From Deltaproteobacteria bacterium (GTDB lineage: Bacteria > Myxococcota_A > JAADFL01): a stretch of DNA of 62,136 bases. Under the pieces are notes generated by a model, which was not told where the DNA came from, did not search any database, and saw only the letters and a list, made by a program, of their open reading frames with translations. This document shows positions 27,001 to 32,225 of this stretch, in pieces. The DNA lies in assembly GCA_013152945.1 (NCBI GenBank), contig JAADFL010000202.1, positions 1-62,136 of the forward strand. Direction: 5' to 3'. Position 1 is the first letter of the stretch, and every line of letters begins with the position of its first letter. The position numbers were made by a program, and so were the translations under genes.

Positions 27001-27616
27001 CAACCTGCATGTACAGGAGGCTCGGAGATGCAGAGCTGTTGACCCTATACTCCCTCTTCTCCAAACCCAAGTCACATACCGCGTTCAGGAAGTCGAAGTT
27101 CAGGCCGAGATCGCACAGCTCGCCGTGCTTGGCCGAGTAGTGGGACGGATCGTCTATCTCCTGCTCCTCTCTGATGACCGGGGGCTCGATCATAGCGGTA
27201 ACGGATTTCCTGTACGTGCCTGGAGCATCACCGCGCAACCTTGCGAAGAACGTAACCCGGCCCGTCTCGTTTCCAATGATCCATCCGGCCGTGGCGGTTC
27301 CTGCGCTGCCGGTCCTGACGTTAATGGTCTGGCCTTCGCCGTTGACGAACACGCCGCGATCGGTCCAGATTCTAATCCTGATATTGGGCAACGCCCTACC
27401 GGTAACACTGTCAAAGGCCCATACGGTGATGTCGTTTACCATGTCGCTATGCACCGTTGTCCCGGCCCCTGTAGACGCTGGGCCGATAGGGGTTACGCTG
27501 TACGGGTTGAAGGTTAGGTTGGTTTCGGCATGAGCTGTGGCCCCGACTCCGATAGTGAGAGGAAGAAGGGCGGTCAGCATTAAAAAAACGTTACGGAGGA
27601 AAGAAGGGCGGGACAT
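18026..27616 (-). CDS. Giant cysteine-rich multidomain surface protein with MYXO-CTERM-like tail
   Basis: About 3,197 residues in one unbroken frame; ATG at 27616 (or GTG at 27619) with AGGAG upstream. A signal peptide ends in AHA near residue 31. Residues ~55-145 look like an invasin-type Big_1 domain (WIIGNETGRVTFFARL). From ~residue 700 the chain is disulfide modules: more than 20 copies of a CGDDGCGGSCGTC-type unit, six copies of a PGCDGCACEECVC...CC...W...C unit, about eight CGDGxC...ENCxNCxxDC units, and five somatomedin-B-like CDxxCxxRxDCCPD units. A LamG/concanavalin-type domain (LSFNAWIRATSGGGTVIGQD) sits mid-chain, and a PPC-like beta domain precedes the tail. The tail GGGCSTTGQ, a hydrophobic helix and Arg/Lys resemble MYXO-CTERM but extend ~20 residues further. 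Probably an adhesin or surface fibre; no catalytic motif. Confidence 0.92.
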   Translation of the reverse strand: MSRPSFLRNVFLMLTALLPLTIGVGATAHAETNLTFNPYSVTPIGPASTGAGTTVHSDMVNDITVWAFDSVTGRALPNIRIRIWTDRGVFVNGEGQTINVRTGSAGTATAGWIIGNETGRVTFFARLRGDAPGTYRKSVTAMIEPPVIREEQEIDDPSHYSAKHGELCDLGLNFDFLNAVCDLGLEKREYRVNSSASPSLLYMQVGDQRDFKFKLRIKNFECTSCEGCSWTGSGLHNCAACYAAKQNCEGWVPYESLRFTGYVMMYLMVPKNDQGEPVITPLIISDVTNGIKLKADPVAMPVPLVGEIMLLSEIFAPGAADALYLAFTSFQDTIDPKQYDLPMVNLTNPGSPTEITLFALWHLYVIHNILEILKIDISFTTPKDIKNIGEDIDTLIYPGRGLTAQLERINLVVEIVKNAIDVLGNLAVYFGQLGLTALAVGKPHAGRLPAGFPVGWGDPTLHVPDETDEYVIYPLGTILWPAPYEALELTVPVVATAPTGEIGRIVPIPAYVYTVQERRINAFVTETSYLTCTGSPHNLRVAVFDPLPKCKLGDTRCVGESRLEQCSWGTVLEYGDNDYKWYVWEPVRTPPDHICKDGEFVPECSEGQTRCTRKGDGFESFISHCEYSATDEYEIEHWHWVDYRVPVNQACKDGDLVPIELPDCPNNLVLYSQVKKGIGQISDWCPLHKASDITCDDRGNLYMCINEKLHCMSTYAKAMYLGTAPPDPTKCLADPEASCDPPCSEGDVCKRKCRDKDFTNWENCQDIVSECVECVPQCNGLEIICNPPCGDGETCKADEDGKSHCEAYCRPICITPHSNWPNPPAWGGSRRMGRWNHCGPDGCGGTCGPGCSDGVSCVDGACATCLDRSIGRPRCGDPAIGSETNPDLGVCSCADGCGFNGLPCCPDLCDYCPNTFIRFNPDYGLQDFNICACTPHEDCRDQDQFGLKCGATSDGCGGRCTCPEQYTCDYIAQAANAHLDPWHCRCHPSGINRDFYNASGIPWHWQKYKWRECDWGCGHTMPCPGNDEPCLTIEREWNGKTLRAKGVCAGTVACEDQSMPYWSKQCGPNGYGGYCGQFKGGCQFGFACDADGRCVCAPRCEGRTGNKYECGPDGCGGSCGECPTQHECRFDDHDQAYKCVCVPDCNGKECGDDGCGGSCGTCDPSFENTECLQGQCVCQPDCDGKDCGDDKCGGSCGDCTDGQACSTSQVCEVFETGCRATGSAGCNGCACESEVCATDPTCCSEAWDDYCVSLCRNSTTGCDSSYCANGTGLCDFTAGEDCASCPEDCKCPDGQSCTVQGSCCTPDCNGKDCGPDGCGGTCGTCLTGKVCDGGICAASDTCAGYCPADSHDLFKTGPGGSCMCGSACTTLDNCCTGTCECGANALLDLRFDESSITNGSPVIDSSRQDRTATLTASDSSEHSLADGKFERALHLAAIDHIEVSDPLLDPNAADTPLSFNAWIRATSGGGTVIGQDQGVSSPDRFGLRLLPDGRLSYDKGGVALASTASSLTDGTWRHVGFVRTASGNVLLYVDGARDGTSGTDTSKYEDTSTVIGQDMEADLDDLAVFEGALEDADMAALAQNRAHIYYGPVSFCDPECVPDCSSYGYDPFQGYLTGPDGCGGWCPCPGISQPKQVGQNIWFCAVDSCTDACDLQGVIRSDTNCRCDSECAQAGEQGSNCCMDLCDQCPGSIICPIVDDCTGKECGTVLQPFEPAMFCGESGGGCTDSQKVCMPDGTCCLPDCTGNECGDDGCGGSCGTCTGAQEQCQDGSCVCVPDCTGKECGDDGCGGSCGTCTGAQEQCQDGSCVCVPDCTGKECGDNGCDGTCGACGPGFACNDSTGTCECLPDCGGKECGGDGCGGSCGTCTGAQEQCLDGSCECIPDCTGKQCGDDGCGGSCGQCSGGQDVCESGACVCKPNCLGDVECDGDDGCGGTCGTCPAGQVCVSQKCMPSAPSDGITISGTPGCNGCACEECVCNKDPECCATVWSERCVSLCLESCGGNGTAECGNNYCETNADEDCATCPDDCGCAAGETCYQGKCSVCSCEGRECGDNGCGTSCGTCADANDQCVSGKCECIPDCNGKECGDDGCGGSCGTCAGGEGLVCHDGTCMPPTCEGLCGGRSDGDCWCDPGCLDKRDCCPDMCEFCGDQVPACPKDCGDSICDKDAGENCINCFVDCPCGDGEKCGAEGECCAPDCSGKECGNDGCGGSCGTCKGDDAECINGICECEPDCEGKECGDDGCGNSCGACGSDLTCSRAGLCAEPGSCLGSCGGQAPSGCMCDDKCMERGDCCPDRCDHCQDLVTCSTCGNGNCDKDKGENCDNCAADCSCATGEKCYNGMCCIPGCKGRECGDDGCGGSCGECGQGSICDAFEGKCTSGLGCAPSDEPGCLGCKCEPCVCSQRPECCTVSWDQQCVQLCGAFCGGCGGLDGCGDGTCSQDQGETCSNCPADCGCNQGQECTPLAGCCTPKCEGKDCGPDGCGGVCGKCEQGLCISGRCRSGPGCSVSSSPGCDGCACEECVCSQIPECCTDSWGEGCVAICNLSCGGCGAIESCGDGACQPEKLETCSSCPSDCTCAPGQVCTSDSGCCTPDCTGKECGDDGCGGSCGKCNGLCLDGACHVGAGCTSSQDSPGCGGCACGPCVQFLEPGCMDSAWDSGCAALCATRCGGCGDLPGCGDGKCSPEDRETCANCAKDCSCEDGETCAWFGCCTPDCKGRECGDDGCGGSCGECDIGSTCFMGSCRKGPGCDITRDETGPEPGTGCGGCACEECVCAMAPECCNIAWSEQCKFMCLAYCGGCGTLPGCGNGVCDDDGLENCTNCPQDCACDTGQVCSPFGCISDWCSSGVTEQGCCDGTRLLTCMDGTAVWTDCAWSGEVCGWTAFGDTSSEGSYSCGILTEVSLSGEPSGSLPLSCSDYCVPDCKGKECGDDGCGGSCGECGPADACHLAGTCNQGTCTQGAEVHCETDRTCRVARCDSNAGGCVEEPAPDGSACSTGQGDIGRCLSGECVSLDVGDACTNPLRLELGQKVTIDLSHMWDDASPGGTCNGPSSTGPDAFLVFNAEAGGDYTVEARALSQPLDVLLWTLDACHGHCSMLADQQGLMTTLDLEGTEPGDVLVVLDTKTIAADGKVEVVVTRKAQVKLVDTGGGCSTTGQDRYASILILLLVGLIAWIRSSKSKHGDQLQHGSNPENTGA

Positions 27617-27720
27617 CACGTGTTCTCCTTTCGAACCGGTAAGGACACATTGGTTGACGGCCCAATCAATCGGAGAACACCTTGGAAGAGGATAAGCTCC
27701 GACAAAAATGGTTAATTTAA

Positions 27721-27749
27721 ATTATAATTAATCATGTAGGGTAATACAA
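27721..27749 (-). promoter_or_regulatory. Possible promoter for the giant Cys-rich gene
   Basis: Read on the minus strand, TTGTAT (27744-27749) and TATAAT (27721-27726) are 17 bases apart, about 105 bp upstream of the start codon. The -35 match is weak and the region is AT-rich and symmetrical, so TATAAT can be read on both strands and might serve the divergent TPR gene instead. Confidence 0.3.
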
Positions 27750-27884
27750 TCGCTTTCTTCGTCATCACTTTCTTTGACAGGCTCAAATGAAGATATGTAG
27801 TTAGTGCGTGAAATGAACCAATTGTTGAATCATGATTGCCTATGGAACGTCTATGTTGTATGAACGTGGGTAGAGTCGGGTGAT

Positions 27885-28760
27885 ATGCGTAACAGGCATC
27901 GAAAAATACTGGAATCAATAGCTGGTTCGATGAAGGCCGATTCAGGGTCGACTATTTGTCTGTTCATGGTTGTGTGTTCCATAGTCTTGTCCTTGTTCTG
28001 GGTTTCCGCGGCTGCCGGTGGAGAAACAAAGGATGAAAAAAAGCTCGTGCAACAGTGGCGCCGGGAGCATTCCAACCTTGCGAGGTATTATGCTCCAGAA
28101 TGTTTCGACATGGCCGTGAGACTGGAGAGGTCCGGGAATATCGATGGAGCCAGGACCTATTACGAGAAAGCTGCAAGACTGTATCCGAAATGGGCCTTGC
28201 CCGGACTTCACTTGGGACTACTGCTGCTCGAATCAGGAAGGGAAGCGGATATCGAAAAGGCATTGGACGTGCTGAAAAGAGCATCCATATCCTCTCCCGA
28301 CAATCCCAGGGTACACAAGGCCTTATCCATGGCCCTGGAAAAGTGCGGCGAGTTCGATGAAGCCATAAAGGAATTGAAAAAAGCCGCAGAATTGAGGCCG
28401 GGTGCTTTCACCGGGATCGATAGCAGGTTGGGCGAGTTGTATTATAAGGCAGGCAAGGTCCTTGATGCGGCCAGGTTGTATGAAAAGGTGTATTCAAGCG
28501 GTCATGGGGATATCACCATCCTCGCCAGGTTGGCGGACATATTCGAGAAGGCAGGCCAATGGCAAAGGGCCGAGAAATACCTCAAGAAGTTGTTGAGTCA
28601 TAACCCGGACAAGGTGTATGCCCACTACCAGTTGGCTCGTTTCTATGGGAGGAAGGGCGACAAGAGGGCGGCCAAGAGAGAAATGCGGAAGGCAAGAATC
28701 CTGTCGAAAAAGGAAAAGAGAAAAAGAAAGTTGCGGCCCTTGCGACCATCGAGAAGGTAG
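27885..28760 (+). CDS. Exported or membrane-anchored TPR protein
   Basis: 291 residues. A hydrophobic segment near residues 24-45 (ICLFMVVCSIVLSLFWVSAAAG) is an uncleaved anchor or signal peptide; a start at Met16 (27930) would shorten the N-terminus to a standard signal. Then at least five TPR units (ARTYYEKAARLYPKWALPG; AIKELKKAAELRPGA; AARLYEKVYSSGH; AEKYLKKLLSHNPDKVYAHY) and a very basic C-terminus (KKEKRKRKLRPL). The Lys/Arg tail suggests contact with nucleic acid, phospholipid head groups or LPS; this is inference. It is divergent from the giant Cys-rich gene across ~265 bp. Confidence 0.75.
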   Translation: MRNRHRKILESIAGSMKADSGSTICLFMVVCSIVLSLFWVSAAAGGETKDEKKLVQQWRREHSNLARYYAPECFDMAVRLERSGNIDGARTYYEKAARLYPKWALPGLHLGLLLLESGREADIEKALDVLKRASISSPDNPRVHKALSMALEKCGEFDEAIKELKKAAELRPGAFTGIDSRLGELYYKAGKVLDAARLYEKVYSSGHGDITILARLADIFEKAGQWQRAEKYLKKLLSHNPDKVYAHYQLARFYGRKGDKRAAKREMRKARILSKKEKRKRKLRPLRPSRR

Positions 28761-28914
28761 TCGCCTTCGGCCGGGGTCCCTCCTTACTTCCTTACATTTC
28801 TTGGTTGACCATGAAAACAATACATTCTCCGGACCGGATTATTTGGTACATAATTTTGTAATTTTGCCGATGCCTGAACAAACAGGACAAACGGATTGGA
28901 GAAAGTGTTTTTGG

Positions 28915-29373
28915 TTATTTACAATGAACCGCTACTACAGGCACGGTAGCCTTGCGGATTACTTTTTGCGTCACACTGCCGAGCAATAATTCCGTGACCG
29001 TGGAATTTCTTTTCTTGGTCAGGACGACCAGGCAGTCTCCCATTTTTTCCGCATGGTTGACTATGGTCTCTGCCGGATCGCCTCCAAGCACCGTATAGAC
29101 CGGCTTCTTGGGGAGATCAGCGCCCCCTTCTTCTTCCAGCCACTTGGCCATTTTTTTACCAGCCTCTGCTTCCAGCTTTCTCTCCATCTTTTCCCAGTCC
29201 TGGTAATTTACACGAAGCATCACTTCCTGCTCGTCGTTCATTATCCTTTCATCGACGTGCAACAGCTCGAGCGGGACCCTGAGCTTCCTGGCAAGGTAGA
29301 TTGCGGTTTTCAGACCTGTCCTGCATTCTCCGGAAAGATCCAGTGGGGCCATTATGTAATCTATTTCTTTCAT
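28915..29373 (-). CDS. Universal stress protein (UspA family)
   Basis: 152 residues, one Usp domain. DYIMAPLDLSGECR at the N-terminus is the ATP-site strand and loop, and LLLGSVTQKVIRKATVPVVAV matches the C-terminal G-S/T-V-T-x-K-V-x-R-x-A family motif. The preceding G-2x-G part is degenerate (KKRNSTVTE), so nucleotide binding is uncertain. GGAG five bases before the ATG. It lies 19 bp downstream of the transporter gene and is almost certainly co-transcribed. Usp proteins often sit beside ion transporters and modulate them. Confidence 0.9.
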   Translation of the reverse strand: MKEIDYIMAPLDLSGECRTGLKTAIYLARKLRVPLELLHVDERIMNDEQEVMLRVNYQDWEKMERKLEAEAGKKMAKWLEEEGGADLPKKPVYTVLGGDPAETIVNHAEKMGDCLVVLTKKRNSTVTELLLGSVTQKVIRKATVPVVAVHCK

Positions 29374-29392
29374 TTTGACTCCTTTGTAAGCA

Positions 29393-31144
29393 TTACCTGA
29401 AGAATACCAAAGTGGTAATCAAAAACAAGGGAATGAGTATCATCCCCGACCATGCCATGTATCCGAAGAAAGACGGCATCTTGATTTCGCTTTCTTCGGC
29501 AATGGACTTGACCATGAAGTTCGGCGCATTGCCGATATAGGTGTTGGCGCCCATGAACACGGCTCCACACGATATTGCGGTGAGCATCTCTATGAACTCC
29601 GGGTTGGCGGCGACACCCGATACGTATCCCAGCATTGCGCGCACCTGTTCTTCGGATGCACCCAGCTTGCCGAGTGCTGTATTGAAGAAAGTCAGGTACG
29701 TCGGGGCGTTGTCCAGGAACGAGGAAAGTCCTCCTGTTATCCAGAAATAGTGCCAGGGCTTGTCCACGGCCCTGATCAGTCCGGCCAGTGCGCCATGCTC
29801 TCCTGCCCGAAGGATCGCCAGGGCAGGCACAATGGTCATGAAAATGCCTGCGAAAAGGTATGCGACCTCTTTAATAGGAAACCAGGTGAATCCGTTTTCC
29901 TTTCTCAGTGTCTTCTTCGTAGTGACCCAGGACAAGAGGCCCATGATAAGGATTATGGTGTCACGAAGCAGGTTTTGCGGTTCCAGGCGGACATGTCCGT
30001 AAACATGGATGCTGTTTATCCTGACTGCGCCGCTCATCAGGACCGCGCCGACTATTCCGGCAAGGAATATCAGGTTGTGAAGACCTGCCACACCGAGTGG
30101 TATTTTTTCTTCTTCATCGTCTTTTCGTACATGCCTGGTTCCGGGTCCGTTCTCCCTGCGATACAACAGGGTGTCGATGCCGAAGAACAGGAGCAATAGT
30201 AATATTGCAACAAAGGACATTTCAACCAGCACATGCTTGGTGGTCCAGAAGAACGGCACCTTGTGTAAAAATCCGAGGAACAGCGGGGGGTCACCCAGAG
30301 GTGTCAGGGAACCTCCTATGTTGGCCACGAGGAATATGAAGAAGATGATTACGTGGGATTTGCTCTTCCTGTGCTTGTTGGCTCTGATGACCGGCCTTAT
30401 GAACAACATGGCTGCGCCCGTGGTTCCAATCCACGAAGCGACAATGGTGGCGATAGCGAGCATTATCGTGTTCACTGCCGGGGTGCCTTTTAATGATCCC
30501 CTTATCACGATACCGCCGGCTGCCGTAAACAGGCCCCATAAAAGAATGATGAATGGAATATAGTCTATTAAATAGGTATGGAGTATGGCCTGGAATCCCT
30601 CCTTTCCGTACACGGCGATGAATGGCGCTCCAAGGGCAAGGGCCCATGCAGCGGATATCTTGCCGAAATGATGGTGCCAAAAGGCAGGAGCGAACAGGGG
30701 TATAATGGCTATTGAGAGCAATATGCCGATAAAGGGTATCACGCTCCAAAGGGGCAATATGGAACCAAGGCTGTTCTCACCTTGTTCTCCGCCCTGTTTG
30801 GATTCGGCTTCGCCGTTGCTTTTCGCTGTATTTTCGTGTGAGTTTTTTTTGTCGAAGTGCGTGTTTGCATCATTGACGTTCCCGGGCTTGGCGCTAGATG
30901 CAGGTATTTGCTCTTTCGACGCAGCTTGTACCAGACCTTTTGCTGACCTGGCTTTCTGGAGCAGGTGCATGAGCGGCATATCAGGCCTGCCATGTCCCGG
31001 GGACACGAGCCCGTCGCTATTTCCTTTCGCGCTCCCAGGATGAGTCTTTCCGCCCGTGACCGGCTCTCCGGCAATACCCGCCTGCGCATAGAATACCATC
31101 AAGACAGCAAGTGAGGATATTAGTTTTTTCGCGGCAACCAACAT
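29393..31144 (-). CDS. NhaD/CitMHS-type membrane transporter with long N-terminal extension
   Basis: 583 residues. A signal-like segment (LAVLMVFYAQAGIAG) is followed by a ~90-residue hydrophilic region rich in Lys, Ser, Glu and Gly, then about eleven membrane helices. The motif ANIGGSLTPLGDPPLFLGFL is the hairpin signature of the ArsB/NhaD ion-transporter superfamily (putative citrate/Na+:H+ antiporter branch). A second, similar hairpin near the C-terminus reads FMGANTYIGNAPNFMVK. It should exchange Na+ and H+ or carry a carboxylate; the ion cannot be decided from sequence. GGAG precedes the ATG. The UspA gene follows. Confidence 0.88.
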   Translation of the reverse strand: MLVAAKKLISSLAVLMVFYAQAGIAGEPVTGGKTHPGSAKGNSDGLVSPGHGRPDMPLMHLLQKARSAKGLVQAASKEQIPASSAKPGNVNDANTHFDKKNSHENTAKSNGEAESKQGGEQGENSLGSILPLWSVIPFIGILLSIAIIPLFAPAFWHHHFGKISAAWALALGAPFIAVYGKEGFQAILHTYLIDYIPFIILLWGLFTAAGGIVIRGSLKGTPAVNTIMLAIATIVASWIGTTGAAMLFIRPVIRANKHRKSKSHVIIFFIFLVANIGGSLTPLGDPPLFLGFLHKVPFFWTTKHVLVEMSFVAILLLLLFFGIDTLLYRRENGPGTRHVRKDDEEEKIPLGVAGLHNLIFLAGIVGAVLMSGAVRINSIHVYGHVRLEPQNLLRDTIILIMGLLSWVTTKKTLRKENGFTWFPIKEVAYLFAGIFMTIVPALAILRAGEHGALAGLIRAVDKPWHYFWITGGLSSFLDNAPTYLTFFNTALGKLGASEEQVRAMLGYVSGVAANPEFIEMLTAISCGAVFMGANTYIGNAPNFMVKSIAEESEIKMPSFFGYMAWSGMILIPLFLITTLVFFR

Positions 31145-31494
31145 GATTCTCCTTTTCCCGATTCACGGCTCGATCTTGAACAGCCTTGTTATCTTTTCAA
31201 ACAGAGCCCGAACACATGATCCCAGGTAATCGAGAAGATAGCCGCAATGAAAGGGCCGGTCAAGATTGTTGCCGGGCATAACATTGTCGGTGCGTTAGGT
31301 GTCCGGTATGTTCCACCTCGATGCCCCAAACAACAGGGCCGCTTCATCCCTGCCCGGCTTTCCTCCTTTACGTGTTTTCGAATCTCTTCCTGCTTTAATC
31401 GTCCCGGGCATTGCCCGAATTTGTCCTATTATCGAATAATACCTTTCCTCCATGACATCCACCAAGGGCGATTGACGAAAACAGTTGTGCTTTT
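31145..31494. other. 350-bp gap with no convincing gene
   Basis: Between the transporter and response-regulator genes, both on the minus strand. Apart from a weak 67-codon frame (separate entry) nothing was recognised: no clear hairpin-plus-T terminator and no repeat. The transporter promoter should be near 31150-31250. Confidence 0.5.
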
Positions 31495-31498
31495 TCAC
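31295..31498 (-). CDS. Weak small open frame, 67 codons
   Basis: A GTG at 31498 overlaps the response-regulator stop (GTGA), an arrangement seen in coupled genes. The product is basic, with no hydrophobic segment and no family recognised. There is no upstream ribosome site beyond the end of the previous gene. It may be spurious. Confidence 0.2.
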   Translation of the reverse strand: MKKHNCFRQSPLVDVMEERYYSIIGQIRAMPGTIKAGRDSKTRKGGKPGRDEAALLFGASRWNIPDT

Positions 31499-32199
31499 TT
31501 CCGGTCTTTTTCCTTTGCTATTTCTTCGGCCTCTTCAGGATAGTACTTTGCAAGGCATGTCGGACAAAGTCCGTGACTGAATTGCGCGTCACTGTGTTCA
31601 CAAATGTATTTTTCGAGTTTTTCCCAACTCTCATCATCTGTCCGAATCCTGTGGCAATGCATGCAGATCGGCAAAATGCCCTGTAATGTCTTGACATGCG
31701 CCAGGGCTTCCTCCAATTCCACGGCCCTCCTGGTCAATGCGTCTTCTAACGCCACGATACGCAGGCCGACGTTGACGCGGGCCTTGAGTTCTTCTGCATC
31801 GAACGGCTTGACAATGTAGTCATCGGCGCCTGATTCCAGGCCTGATGTTATGTCCTTCTTGGCATCCATGGATGTCAGGAGAATCAGGTACTTTGCCTTT
31901 ACGGCCGGCTTTTCAGACAGCCGGATCCTGCGGACAACATCCGGCCCGTGCATGCCCGGCATGAGCCAGTCGAGCACGGCAATGTCCGGGCTGTTGTTCC
32001 CGGAAAGGATTGATAGGGCCTGCTCGCCGTCATTAACATCGATTACCTCGAATTCCCACTTGGACAGCATGGCCTTGAGCATGACCCTGGATGTCAGGTC
32101 ATCGTCTGCAATCAGGATCCTCCTGACCGAAGGTTCCCCGTCATGCCCGGCATGACCGTTTTCATTGTCAGCCCTATCTGTTTTGGACGGGCCTTCCAT
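31495..32199 (-). CDS. Response regulator with C-terminal Cys/His motif
   Basis: 234 residues. Receiver ~25-145: acidic IADDD, phospho-Asp in AVLDWLMPG, Thr/Ser in LLTSMD, Lys in YIVKPFD. After a coiled-coil helix (residues ~150-180) comes ICMHCHRIRTDDESWEKLE, then AQFSHGLCPTC, a compact signature found at the ends of many sensor and GGDEF proteins that probably binds metal or stabilises a dimer. No DNA-binding domain, so it likely works through protein contact. GGAGG before the ATG; it follows the hybrid kinase by 26 bp, forming a two-gene operon. Confidence 0.92.
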   Translation of the reverse strand: MEGPSKTDRADNENGHAGHDGEPSVRRILIADDDLTSRVMLKAMLSKWEFEVIDVNDGEQALSILSGNNSPDIAVLDWLMPGMHGPDVVRRIRLSEKPAVKAKYLILLTSMDAKKDITSGLESGADDYIVKPFDAEELKARVNVGLRIVALEDALTRRAVELEEALAHVKTLQGILPICMHCHRIRTDDESWEKLEKYICEHSDAQFSHGLCPTCLAKYYPEEAEEIAKEKDRK

Positions 32200-32225
32200 G
32201 GCATCCTCCTTGGCAACCTTTGGGT

